A stretch of DNA of 64,000 nt from CAZIOH01 sp964540815 (GTDB lineage: Bacteria > Myxococcota_A > Polyangia > Fen-1088): contig CAZIOH010000001.1 of NCBI GenBank assembly GCA_964540815.1, forward strand, positions 62,001-126,000, written 5' to 3'. Below the pieces are notes generated by a model. It made no database searches and was not told where the DNA came from. It worked only from the letters and a program-made list of their open reading frames with translations. Below, in pieces: positions 44,731 through 53,326 of the stretch. Position 1 is the stretch's first letter, and the number at the start of each line of letters is the position of its first letter. Both the position numbers and the translations under genes were made by a program.

Positions 44731-46271
44731 GCACCACCACCAGCACCGGTTATCGATTCGCGCGGCGCTCCTTCCTTTACTCCATCGGAGGGGCGGTGGG
44801 GCTCGAGACCCTGCTCCGCAACCTGCACGCCAGCGCCCAGGCGGCCCCCTCGCCGCCGCGCCTGCTGGTCATCCATCATCCGGTGGGGACGGTGCGCGCC
44901 GACTTCGTGCCCACCGGCTCGGGGACCAGCTACACCGCCTCGCGCCTGATCCTGCCCTTCGAGACCGCCAATCTGCGGCCCAACATGGCGACGTTCTACG
45001 GGCTCTCGATGGCGTCGATCCCCGGACCCGGGGGCGAGGGTCACCAGAAGGGGCAGGTCATCATGACGACCGGCACGGCCACCAAGTTCGTGCGGTCGGG
45101 CGAGCTCATCGCGCAGGACACGCCCGCCGATGGCCCATCGTTCGATCAGATCTTCCTCAAGAACGCCAAGGCGCTGCAGACCAACAAGGGGTACGTCAAC
45201 GCCATCGCCGACGATCGGGTCGACTACAACCCGGAGACCTCGACCCGCTGCCTGTCGTACGACTACGCCACCCGGCCGGTGGCCGCCACCACCTCGGGCG
45301 GGGTGGAGAACATTCCCCTGTTCCCCGAGCTGAGCCCGTTGCAGCTCTACGGCAGCATCTTCGGGAGCATGATGCCGGGCGGGGCCACCACCGGGAACAC
45401 CGCCCAGTTGCTGCGCGCCGTGAAGGAGCGGCGGAGCGTGCTCGACTACAGCCTGCGCGAGCTGGCCCGCCTCAAGACCCTGGCTCCGGCCAGCGAGAGC
45501 GCGAAGATCGATCTGCACACCGAGGCGATTCGCAAGATCGAGAACCAGCTCACCACGCAGATCGCCGGCGGGACGGTGGCGATGCCGGGCTGCGTGGCGA
45601 CCCCTCCCCCCAACGTCGTGGGCGGGATGTACGACGGGGGGAACCACCGCGACTACGCCAACCCGACCGCCACCTCGTCCGACGAGATCTTGCATGCGCA
45701 GGTCGGCAAGCTGCACGCGGGGGTGATCAAGAGCGCCTTCGTGTGCGATCTGGTGCGGGTCGCCACCTTCCAGTGGTCTCCGGGGGTGAACCACATCGCC
45801 TTTCAGGGCTACTATCCCGGCGAGGCCAGCACCATCTACATGCACCACCCGCTCAGCCACCGCGTGAGCTCGGCCGACACCACCGCCAGCGTCGCCACCC
45901 GCAAGCCCGAGGTGGAGTTCCTGTCGCGGGTGGAGGAGTTCTACAACACCCAGACCGCGGCGATCATCGCCGACTTCAAGGCCACCACCGACGCGCTCGG
46001 AGGCAGCCTGCTCGACACCACCCTCATCCCGTACGTCACCGAGGTGGCGGCCTGCGGGCACGAGTACTACCCGATGCCCGCCATGCTCTTCGGGGGGCAG
46101 AAGCTGGGGGTGAAGGGCGGGCAGTACTGGAACATGGACAAGCGGCCCTACAACGACTTCTGGCTGACCGTCGCGCAGGCCCTCGGCCTGACGGCGGACG
46201 CCCTCAAAACCGAGAAGTTCATGCAAGACACCAAGTCCGTCACCGGTCCGTTCACCCAGGTCTTCGCGTGA
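44727..46271 (+). CDS. Second DUF1552 family protein with Tat-like signal
   Basis: The 514-residue product begins with a twin-arginine-like motif ARRSFLYSIGGAVGLETLL and follows the DUF1552 pattern: PRLLVIHHPVGTVRADF, the central block ERRSVLDYSLRELARLK, and the late block TLIPYVTEVAACGHEYYPMP. It overlaps the DUF1592 gene by four bases (ATGA) and the next gene by four (GTGA), giving a tight three-gene operon. The pair of export routes (Sec lipoprotein plus Tat) suggests that this protein binds its cofactor or metal in the cytoplasm; that is inference. Confidence 0.9.
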   Translation: MSTTTSTGYRFARRSFLYSIGGAVGLETLLRNLHASAQAAPSPPRLLVIHHPVGTVRADFVPTGSGTSYTASRLILPFETANLRPNMATFYGLSMASIPGPGGEGHQKGQVIMTTGTATKFVRSGELIAQDTPADGPSFDQIFLKNAKALQTNKGYVNAIADDRVDYNPETSTRCLSYDYATRPVAATTSGGVENIPLFPELSPLQLYGSIFGSMMPGGATTGNTAQLLRAVKERRSVLDYSLRELARLKTLAPASESAKIDLHTEAIRKIENQLTTQIAGGTVAMPGCVATPPPNVVGGMYDGGNHRDYANPTATSSDEILHAQVGKLHAGVIKSAFVCDLVRVATFQWSPGVNHIAFQGYYPGEASTIYMHHPLSHRVSSADTTASVATRKPEVEFLSRVEEFYNTQTAAIIADFKATTDALGGSLLDTTLIPYVTEVAACGHEYYPMPAMLFGGQKLGVKGGQYWNMDKRPYNDFWLTVAQALGLTADALKTEKFMQDTKSVTGPFTQVFA

Positions 46272-47338
46272 GCTCGTCCAAGGGGCTCGAGAGGATCTCG
46301 CCGACACCTTGGCCGAGCGTGGATGGCGCCTCGCGGCTCTTTCTCGCAGCCGTCATCGCGGCCGTGGGTGCCGCCGCGGCCTGTTCCTCGTCGTCGACCA
46401 CGCCGGGGAGCGTGGCCGCGGGGACGGGCGGCGGGGCCGTCGTCGGTGGCGGGACCGGAGGTGCGGCGGTCGTCGCCGGAGCGGGAGGTGCAAACAGCGC
46501 CGGCCAGGCGACTGGCGGTCGGACGACGCTCCCCGAGGGCACCGGGGGCGCGGGAACCGGCGACGCGACCCCTCCCGCCGCGACCGGTGGCGGCGGTGTC
46601 GCCGGCGGCAGCAGCGCCGGCCTGGCCACCGGTGGCGGCCCCGCCCAGACGGGAAGCGGCGGCGGACCAGCTCCGGGCACGGGGGGCTCCGTCGTCGGTG
46701 CGGGCGGCGCCGGAGGGGCACCGGCCGGCAATGGCGGCGGCGGCACCTCGCCCCCGCAGACCTTTGCGTGCAGCAGCGTCCTTGGCTTGATGTTGACGAG
46801 CCAGTGGTACAACGCCGGCTTCGAACAGGCGCCCGGGATCGACAACACCCGCTGGCAGCTCAAGTGGATGGAGCACGCGTACATCGACGAGTGGGCCAAC
46901 GCGAACAGCGCCTTCTGGGACATCACTCCGCTGTCGGCGTGCGCGCAAGGCTCGAGCAACCCCGACCGGGTGGTGCTGATCGCGCTGAGCTGGACCATCG
47001 CGACGCTCGCCGACTGGGAGAGCAACGTGACCAAGGACGTCGAGAACATCAAGGCGAAGTACTCCAACCTCAAGCAGATCGTCCTCATGACCATCGTGCG
47101 CGGCCCCGGCAACACCTCGTGCGGGAACACCACGGTGCTCGCGGAGAACACCTTGATCCCGACCTACGTCGACCAGGCGCTGGCCAACGTGGCCGCCAAG
47201 TATCCGACGCTGGTGAAGGTCGGACCGAAGACCGAGGCAGCCGCCTGCAGCGACTTCATGGGCACCGGCCCTCACCTGACGACCGCAGGCGACTCCGCCG
47301 CCGCCAAGTCCATCGCGACGTTCTTCGCCGGCCAATGA
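46268..47338 (+). CDS. SGNH-hydrolase-like lipoprotein with a Gly-rich linker
   Basis: The start is a GTG that overlaps the DUF1552 stop (GTGA). The 356-residue product has a lipobox AAAC, a Gly/Ala/Thr-rich linker to about residue 160, and a C-terminal domain of 190 residues. That domain resembles the SGNH/GDSL fold in its alternating strands (PDRVVLIALSW, NLKQIVLMTIVRG) and in the end block GTGPHLTTAGDSAAAKSIA, which fits the family's D-x-x-H-L-x-x-x-G block V with Gly for the Asp. The N-terminal GDS block is not evident (SSVLGLMLTSQW), so activity is doubtful. Third gene of the second DUF1592 operon. Confidence 0.78.
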   Translation: MSSSKGLERISPTPWPSVDGASRLFLAAVIAAVGAAAACSSSSTTPGSVAAGTGGGAVVGGGTGGAAVVAGAGGANSAGQATGGRTTLPEGTGGAGTGDATPPAATGGGGVAGGSSAGLATGGGPAQTGSGGGPAPGTGGSVVGAGGAGGAPAGNGGGGTSPPQTFACSSVLGLMLTSQWYNAGFEQAPGIDNTRWQLKWMEHAYIDEWANANSAFWDITPLSACAQGSSNPDRVVLIALSWTIATLADWESNVTKDVENIKAKYSNLKQIVLMTIVRGPGNTSCGNTTVLAENTLIPTYVDQALANVAAKYPTLVKVGPKTEAAACSDFMGTGPHLTTAGDSAAAKSIATFFAGQ

Positions 47339-47401
47339 TCTAGCCCCGTCCCCGTCCTCGTCATCGTCCTCTTGCCCCGCCGACCCTGACCCGATCCCCG
47401 C

Positions 47402-48616
47402 TCACCCGACGGTCGGCGGACGGCGAAGGCGCAGCAGCGGGGCCGCGCTCTCGGGCGTTGGTGCCGCACCCTCGATCGCCGGCGATTCGCCCGCGCGCGA
47501 TTCGGCGGCGGAGCGTGCCGCGCGCACGAGATCGTGGCGCGGGGCGAGGCCGCAGGTGGGGTCGGTGGCCTGCATGTCTCCGGTCAGCTGAAAGGCCTGG
47601 CAGCGACAGCCGCCGAAGTCGATCCGCCGGCGTTCGCAGCTGCGGCACGGATCCGGCATCCAGCTCTCCCCGCGAAAGCGCGCGAAGGCATCGCCGTCCC
47701 GCCAGATCTCGCCGAGCCCGCGGGTCGCCACGTTGTCGAAGGTGAGACCGGACAGGGTGTGGGCGGCCTGACAGGGAAGCACCCGCCCATCCGGCGCGAT
47801 GACCAGGTAGCGTCTGCCCCAGCCCTCCATGCACGCGCGCGGCCGATCGGAGAAGTAGTCCGGCAACACCGACAGGATCTCCATGCGGTCGCCGAGCCGG
47901 ACGCGCGCGGCGCTCACCGTGGCCCGCGCCCCGGCGATCATCGCCGCCGTCGGCAGCAGGACGTCGCGGTTGAGGAGCGCCCATCCGAGATACTGGACGT
48001 GGGCCAGCTCGAGGCGGTTGGCCCCGAGCTCCTCCGCGAGCGCGATCAGCGCCGGCAGGCGCGGCAGGTTCTCCCGGTGAAGGACGATGTTCACCGTGAG
48101 GGGCAGCTCGAGCGCCTTGACCCACCCGGCCACCTCCTGCTTGCGGGCCAGCGCCTCGATGCCGGCCACCCGGGCGGCGGCGGCGGGGTCCACGTCCTGA
48201 AAGGAGAGCTGGACGCCATCGAGGCCGGCGTCGCGGAGCCGGAGCAGCCGCTCCCGCTCGAGCGGGACGCCGCTCGTGATGAGCGTGGTGAACAGATCGC
48301 GCTCGCGCGCCGCCCGCACCAGTTCCTCGAGATCGGTGCGCACCAGCGGCTCGCCGCCGGTGAGGGTCACCTGCATCACGCCGAGTGCCTCCGCCTCGCC
48401 GAAGACACGAGCCCAGGTCGCCGTGTCGAGCTCGGCGCCGAGGCCGGCGAGCGCGATCGGGTTCGAGCAGTAGGCACAGCGGAGGGGACAGCGGTAGGTG
48501 AGCTCGGCCACCAGGGTGTACGGACGCGGCGGCCCCGGTGGAGGTGCCGCCGCCCCGGCCGGGGGCGAGGTCGGCGTTGGCGTTGGCGTCGGCGGCGTCG
48601 GCGTCGGCGTCATCAT
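47402..48616 (-). CDS. pqqE: PqqE, radical SAM enzyme of PQQ synthesis
   Basis: The 404-residue protein starts with a Pro/Thr repeat, then has the radical SAM cluster motif CPLRCAYC, the SAM-binding GGEP, and a C-terminal SPASM region with GRVLPC...CRSCERRRIDFGGCRCQAF...DPTC that binds auxiliary iron-sulfur clusters. PqqE joins the Glu and Tyr side chains of PqqA with help from PqqD, the first step of PQQ synthesis in the cytoplasm. The ATG overlaps the pqqD stop (ATGA). The C-terminal 40 residues after the SPASM part are an Ala/Arg/Pro-rich extension not usual in the family. Confidence 0.97.
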   Translation of the reverse strand: MMTPTPTPPTPTPTPTSPPAGAAAPPPGPPRPYTLVAELTYRCPLRCAYCSNPIALAGLGAELDTATWARVFGEAEALGVMQVTLTGGEPLVRTDLEELVRAARERDLFTTLITSGVPLERERLLRLRDAGLDGVQLSFQDVDPAAAARVAGIEALARKQEVAGWVKALELPLTVNIVLHRENLPRLPALIALAEELGANRLELAHVQYLGWALLNRDVLLPTAAMIAGARATVSAARVRLGDRMEILSVLPDYFSDRPRACMEGWGRRYLVIAPDGRVLPCQAAHTLSGLTFDNVATRGLGEIWRDGDAFARFRGESWMPDPCRSCERRRIDFGGCRCQAFQLTGDMQATDPTCGLAPRHDLVRAARSAAESRAGESPAIEGAAPTPESAAPLLRLRRPPTVG

Positions 48617-48975
48617 GGCCTCGGCGCCCCCCGCGTCGGCGTGGCTGCCACGTCGTCGTCGGAGGCGTCGGCGTCGTCGGCGGCGCCGTCTTCCTGCATC
48701 ACCACGAGTCCCCGGCGCCCGAGCTCGGTGAGCAGCCGCTCCACGTCCTCGGCGATGCGCGCGCCGGTGCTCTCGTGGTACATCCCGGCCAGGCGATCCA
48801 CCATCGCCGCCACGGTCATCTCCCCGGTGCACAGCTTCACGATGTCGAGCGCCGAGCCTTGCAGCTCGAAGCCCTGCTCGGGACGGAGAAGCAGAGTCTT
48901 GCCCGTCAGGCGGTCGAGCCGCAGCCGGACCCCGCGCCCGAGGCGTGGACGCGCGGTGGCCGCGAGCCGGGTCAC
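48613..48975 (-). CDS. pqqD: PqqD, PqqA-binding chaperone
   Basis: A 120-residue protein: residues about 1-92 are PqqD (ARPRLGRGVRLRLDRLTGKTLLLRPEQGFELQGSALDIVKLC) with the winged-helix/RRE fold that presents PqqA to PqqE. The last 28 residues are Asp/Ala-rich and unusual. The GTG start overlaps the pqqC stop (GTGA), and the stop overlaps the pqqE ATG. In some bacteria PqqC and PqqD are fused; here they are separate but coupled. Confidence 0.95.
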   Translation of the reverse strand: MTRLAATARPRLGRGVRLRLDRLTGKTLLLRPEQGFELQGSALDIVKLCTGEMTVAAMVDRLAGMYHESTGARIAEDVERLLTELGRRGLVVMQEDGAADDADASDDDVAATPTRGAPRP

Positions 48976-49748
48976 GGCGCGGGCGCCCGCAGGCTGCCGA
49001 CCCCGCGCCGGTCCGCGGCCACGCAATCGAGCAGGTGCCACAGGATCTCGGTCTTGCGGATCAGGGCGGCGACACACGCCTCCTGCAGCGCCCGCGTGGT
49101 CGCCTGCGCCACCACGAAGGCCACCGCCTCCTCGGAGTCGCGGCGCGCGCGCGGCACCCGCCCGCGGAAGTAGGCCAGGCCGGCCGCATCGACGAACGGG
49201 TAGTGTCGCTCCCAGGCGGCGATGCGCTTCGACATCAGGTCCGGCGCGAAGAACTCGGTCAACGACGAGGCCACCGCCACCACGAGAGGGCTCTCGCGCA
49301 CCAGCGCGACGTAGGCGTCGCAGGCGAAGCGCACCCCGGGCAAGACCTCGGTGCAGGCGGCCACCGCCGCGGCGTCCAGCCCCACCGCCTCCGCCAGGCG
49401 AAGCCACTCGGCGAGGCCACCCGCTCCGGCGAGCTCCCCGTCGTGATCGTGAATGCGCCGGATCCAGAGCCGACGGAAGCCCGGATCCTCGCTCTTGGCG
49501 AGGATGAGCGCGTCCTTGATCGGGATCCTGGTCTGGTAGTAGTAGCGGTTCAGGATCCACCGCGCGAGCTCGTCCCGCGACAGCCGCCCCTCGTGCATGG
49601 CCACGTGGAACGGGTGGTGATCGTGGTAGCGGGCCGCCCCCTCGCCCCGCAGCCGCTCCACGAAAGTCTCTGGGGACCAGGGCGGGTCGGTGTGGGCGGT
49701 CGTGGCCGTCACGGCGGCTGCGCCATTCACAGCGGCTGCGCCATTCAT
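48972..49748 (-). CDS. pqqC: PqqC, oxygen-dependent pyrroloquinoline-quinone synthase
   Basis: The 258-residue protein shows PqqC family blocks: YHDHHPFH, WILNRYYYQTRIPIKDALIL, IHDHDG, SSLTEFFAP, and RALQEACVAALIRKTEILWHLLD. PqqC catalyses the last step, ring closure and an eight-electron oxidation of AHQQ to PQQ by oxygen with no cofactor. The N terminus has an imperfect repeat (MNGAAAVNGAAAV). Its ATG overlaps the pqqB stop (ATGA). Confidence 0.96.
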   Translation of the reverse strand: MNGAAAVNGAAAVTATTAHTDPPWSPETFVERLRGEGAARYHDHHPFHVAMHEGRLSRDELARWILNRYYYQTRIPIKDALILAKSEDPGFRRLWIRRIHDHDGELAGAGGLAEWLRLAEAVGLDAAAVAACTEVLPGVRFACDAYVALVRESPLVVAVASSLTEFFAPDLMSKRIAAWERHYPFVDAAGLAYFRGRVPRARRDSEEAVAFVVAQATTRALQEACVAALIRKTEILWHLLDCVAADRRGVGSLRAPAP

Positions 49749-50656
49749 AGTGTCAGCTCCATCCCGTCGAAGGCGATCTCCACCCCCGCTGCCCTCACCT
49801 CGGCGCGCTCGGGCGCGTCGTCGCGCAAGAGCGGGTTCGTGTTGTTGATGTGGATCAGCACGCGCCGCGAGGCCCCGAGGGCCGCCAGCCGCGACAGTCC
49901 GCCTGCCGGTCCCCCCACGGGCAGGTGGGCCATGTCCTCGGCACGCTTGTCGCCTACGCCGGTCGTGACGAGCTCGGCGCTCGACCAGAAGGTCCCGTCG
50001 AAGAACACGGCGTCGGCGCCCGCCAGCTGGGCGTCGAGCGTCTCCGTCCAGGCCGCCGCGGCGGGCACGTACGCCAGCGTGCGCCGCGGTTCGAGCTCCC
50101 GGACCAGGAGCCCGACATTGTCCTCGGGTGACGCGCGGCCGCGTCCCTCGAGGTGAATCGGGCGCTTCCCCGGAACCGCGAACGCCTCGACCGCGAGGCC
50201 GCTCGCGGCGCCGCCGAGAGCCTGCTCCTCCCCCAAGACCAGTCGCCGCCACGTCACCTGCCCCGGGAAGCGCTCGAGGGTCCGATAGAGGACGTTTCCC
50301 TCGCAAAAGCCCCGGGCCACCGCGTTCGTCGCGTGGAGGGTGAGCGGGTGGGATTCACGCAGCGACAGCAGTCCGAGCACGTGGTCGAGATCGCCGTTCG
50401 TGAGCACGATGCCCGCGATGGGCGAATGGCGGGCCCGGCGCGGCCACAGCGGCGCGAAGGATTCGAGCTGCTCGCGAATCTCGGGCGAGGCATTGAGGAG
50501 GAACCAGCTCTCGCCGTCGTGGCTCACGGCCACGGACTCCTGGCGGCGCCGCTCGGCAGGGACACTCCCGGAGCGAACGCCCGCGCAGTTGGGACAGCCG
50601 CAGTTCCACTGCGGAAAACCCCCACCCGCCGCCGAGCCCAGCACTCGAATTCGCAC
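49745..50656 (-). CDS. pqqB: PqqB, metallo-beta-lactamase-fold protein of PQQ synthesis
   Basis: PqqB sequence starts RIRVLGSAAGGGFPQWNCGCPNC, so I use the GTG at 50656 rather than the TTG two codons earlier. Length 303. Other landmarks are TNGDLDHVLGLLSLRE (the degenerate metal-binding block), the late HLPVGGP and ILIHINNTNPLL. PqqB is a hydroxylase needed for a middle step of PQQ formation and was once thought to be a transporter. It lies 45 bases after pqqA. Confidence 0.96.
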   Translation of the reverse strand: MRIRVLGSAAGGGFPQWNCGCPNCAGVRSGSVPAERRRQESVAVSHDGESWFLLNASPEIREQLESFAPLWPRRARHSPIAGIVLTNGDLDHVLGLLSLRESHPLTLHATNAVARGFCEGNVLYRTLERFPGQVTWRRLVLGEEQALGGAASGLAVEAFAVPGKRPIHLEGRGRASPEDNVGLLVRELEPRRTLAYVPAAAAWTETLDAQLAGADAVFFDGTFWSSAELVTTGVGDKRAEDMAHLPVGGPAGGLSRLAALGASRRVLIHINNTNPLLRDDAPERAEVRAAGVEIAFDGMELTL

Positions 50657-50701
50657 CGGCAAGATCCGGGTTGGAAGTTCCGCGGTCAGGCGACCGGGCG
50701 G

Positions 50702-50866
50702 TCAGGCAGCCCGGGAGCTACCGGGCGCGACGTCCCGGGCGGCCGAGTCGGCGACCACCGGGCCTGTCGGTCCCGCCGGCTCCTGGTCCCCGAAGTCAGA
50801 CTGGTACCCACCGATCTCTGCGTTCATACCGATCTCGACGAAGTCAGGTCGCTCCCAGGTCATCAT
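50702..50866 (-). CDS. pqqA: PqqA, precursor peptide of PQQ
   Basis: A 54-residue peptide with GAGGAG five bases before its ATG. The core MMTWERPDFVEIGMNAEIGGY fits PqqA: a Trp/Pro start and the essential Glu and Tyr three residues apart (Glu17, Tyr21) that become PQQ. Usual PqqA peptides are about 22-40 residues and end within a few residues of the Tyr; here 33 further residues follow. It heads pqqABCDE on the minus strand; the promoter should lie in the 117 bases before it. No pqqF peptidase gene is in the window. Confidence 0.92.
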   Translation of the reverse strand: MMTWERPDFVEIGMNAEIGGYQSDFGDQEPAGPTGPVVADSAARDVAPGSSRAA

Positions 50867-50983
50867 TCGCTCTCCTCGCGGGTACGGGTTGACGGACTTT
50901 AACACGCGGGCGGGCAAGGGCTCGGGGCCGAGAAACCTTCATGCCGCGCTCCGTCAGTGTTGCCCGTCCTTCGAGGAGCTTCC

Positions 50984-52900
50984 TCAGTCGTCGATGTGAT
51001 ACGGGACGTCCACGATCACCAGCCGGGGCCCCCCCCGCCAGCGCAGCAAGGATCGCAGGAGCGCCCCGCGGTTGTTGTGCAGCAGCCCCTCGTACCAGTG
51101 CCGCAGGATCACGTCGGGGATGACGACCACGATGTCCCGCGAGGGGTTGTCGCGTTCTAGCCCGAGCACGTAGTCCACGAAGGGCTTGAAGAATCGCCGG
51201 TCCTCCGAGGTCAGCCGCACCAGGATCGGCGCCGGGATGCCGACCGCCCGGGCGCGACTGGCGATGAGCAGCTCCCAGTTGTCGGCCAGGTCCTCGACGC
51301 TGTCGGTCTCGGTCTTCACCTGGACCACGTGGACCTGGGTGGACAGGCGCAGCGCGAACTTGAGCCCGTGCTGGGTCATCCGGTTCCACGACGCGGCGGG
51401 GACGACCACGATGGGGCTCTGGGGATCGGGGATCTCGAGCGGAGCTATCGTCGCGACCTGGGAGGCGATCCGCCGGTAGTGGCCATTCACCCGGCTGAAG
51501 AACGCCGCCAGCCCCGGGATGACCGCCACCACCAGCCATGCTCCCTCCACGAACTTCGAGACCGCCACCACCAGCAGCGTGATCCCCGTGGCGCAGGCTC
51601 CGAGCCCGTTGATCGCCCCCGATCGGCGACTGCCCCGACCCGGGTGCTTTCGCCAGTGCACGACCATCCCCGCCTGCGAGAGCGTGAAGGCCAGCAAGGC
51701 CCCGATGGCGAAGAGCGGAATCAGGCGGTCCGTCACGCCGCCGAAGCCCACGAGCAGGCCGCCGGCCAGGACGGCGAGGGTCACGATTCCCGACGAGAAC
51801 ACCAGCCGTCGACCCCGAACGGCGAACACGTCGGGGAGAAAGCCGTCCTCGGCCAGCACCCGGCACAGGCGTGGAAAGTCCGCGAAGCTGGTGTTGGCAG
51901 AGAGCGCCAGCACGACGCCCACCGAGCCCATGGTCAGGAAATAGAAGGGTCCGCGACCCGTGACCGCGGCGACCAGCATGGACAGGATGCTCTGGTAGCC
52001 GGTCGCACCAGGCTCGGTGGCTCCGATTCCATAGGCGCGCGTGAGCAGGGCGATGCCGAGCAGGAACACCACCAGGATTGCAATGATCGCGCCCAGCGTG
52101 CGCTGGGCGAGGACGGTCCTCGGTGGGCGAAACAACGGCACACCGTTCGAGACCGCCTCTACACCGGTCATGGCGGTGCATCCGTTGGCGAAGGCTCGCG
52201 CCACCAGCCACAGGCCAAGGTGGGCGCTGGCGCTGCCGCTGGTGTCCGCGCTCGCGCCCGCGCCGACGAGCCCCGGTGGAGCGACCACCGGAACCGGGTG
52301 ACCGCCGGCAGCGATGGTCTTGACGAGCCCGAGCGCCACCACCGCGCCGAGGGTCACCACGAAGGAGTAAGTGGGGAGCATGAACGCGTTCCCGGACTCT
52401 CGCACGCCGCGCAGGTTCACCACGGTCAAGAGCCCCAGCGTCGCCAGGCCGAGGGACAGGGTGTGAGGCTGCAGCGCGGGGACCGCCGAGACCAGCGCTC
52501 CGACCCCGGCGGAGATTCCCACCGCCACGTTCAGGATGTAGTCGAGGGCCAGGGCCGCCCCCGCCACCAGCGCGAAGCGCGCACCGAGGTTCTGCTTGGC
52601 CACCGTGTACGACCCGCCGCCCCCCGGATAGGCGGAGATGGTCTGCCGATAGGACACGAAGACGATCAGCAGGACCCCGACGATCAGCGCGCTCAGGGGC
52701 CCGATGACCTCGAGCCCGAGGGCGCCGACCGGGATCAGGACGGTGAGCGCGGCCTCCGGGCCGTACGCGGCGGAGGACAGGGCATCGAGCCCGAGGACCG
52801 GGATACCGGCCCAAGGTCCGATCTGGTGCTGGTCCTCGTCGAGGGTGGACAGACGCTTACCGAGAAGCCAGTCGAGCCCGGGCATTCCGCCCAGTCTCAT
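50984..52900 (-). CDS. APC-family permease with a cytoplasmic Usp-like C-terminal domain
   Basis: A 638-residue membrane protein with about twelve hydrophobic helices. The start region GLDALSSAAYGPEAAL, the GGGSY block (YPGGGGSYTVAKQNLGARF) and the gaps between helices match the amino acid-polyamine-cation (APC) superfamily, specifically the K+/amino-acid-type transporters of about 600 residues. The last 150 residues are a soluble domain (PIVVVPAASWNRMTQHGLKFAL, ILVRLTSEDRRFFKP, VVVIPD) like a universal-stress-protein fold. Substrate unknown; potassium or amino acids are likely. ATG 52900 was chosen; a second ATG five codons later is possible. A strong ribosome site is lacking for either. Confidence 0.85.
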   Translation of the reverse strand: MRLGGMPGLDWLLGKRLSTLDEDQHQIGPWAGIPVLGLDALSSAAYGPEAALTVLIPVGALGLEVIGPLSALIVGVLLIVFVSYRQTISAYPGGGGSYTVAKQNLGARFALVAGAALALDYILNVAVGISAGVGALVSAVPALQPHTLSLGLATLGLLTVVNLRGVRESGNAFMLPTYSFVVTLGAVVALGLVKTIAAGGHPVPVVAPPGLVGAGASADTSGSASAHLGLWLVARAFANGCTAMTGVEAVSNGVPLFRPPRTVLAQRTLGAIIAILVVFLLGIALLTRAYGIGATEPGATGYQSILSMLVAAVTGRGPFYFLTMGSVGVVLALSANTSFADFPRLCRVLAEDGFLPDVFAVRGRRLVFSSGIVTLAVLAGGLLVGFGGVTDRLIPLFAIGALLAFTLSQAGMVVHWRKHPGRGSRRSGAINGLGACATGITLLVVAVSKFVEGAWLVVAVIPGLAAFFSRVNGHYRRIASQVATIAPLEIPDPQSPIVVVPAASWNRMTQHGLKFALRLSTQVHVVQVKTETDSVEDLADNWELLIASRARAVGIPAPILVRLTSEDRRFFKPFVDYVLGLERDNPSRDIVVVIPDVILRHWYEGLLHNNRGALLRSLLRWRGGPRLVIVDVPYHIDD

Positions 52901-52929
52901 CGATCGGCGCGGCAATCACCAGGCGGCGA

Positions 52930-53094
52930 TCACGCGACGGGCGCACGCCTTTCACGGTGGCCCCTCAGGAACCAGCTGAGGAGGTGAAAGGAGATCGCCA
53001 GCGCCGCGCCGACGCCCACCAGGGAGCCGAGCAAAGCGAGCAAGATGAACCCAGACTTGGAGAGCGAGAGCAACGTGACGGCGGACGGGGACAT
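52930..53094 (-). CDS. Small membrane protein next to the APC permease
   Basis: A 54-residue protein with a near-ideal ribosome site (GGAGGA at seven-base spacing before ATG). It consists of one or two hydrophobic helices (SGFILLALLGSLVGVGAALAISFHLLSWFL) between a short Ser/Thr-rich N terminus and a basic tail. It ends 29 bases before the permease gene on the same strand, so both should be on one transcript. Small single-pass subunits often regulate transporters, which makes this a candidate partner. No named family recognised. Confidence 0.72.
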   Translation of the reverse strand: MSPSAVTLLSLSKSGFILLALLGSLVGVGAALAISFHLLSWFLRGHRERRAPVA

Positions 53095-53326
53095 CGGGAT
53101 CCTCCACGAGCGGCTGCCTGCGCAGCGACTCTTTCTGCCCACCCGATACAGCATCGGTCGTGCCGCGCATGGAGGCCGAAAAGGCCCGCCTTTGCGGGGG
53201 TGAAGCGGGTCCGGGCCCTGCAAAGTGCGCCTTGGCAAGCCGGAAACCCTTGCAGATCGAGGGGCGGGGAGGTCCCACCTTGGCGCCGAGCGGGGAGTCT
53301 CGACGGGACCGTCGAAACGCGGGACA

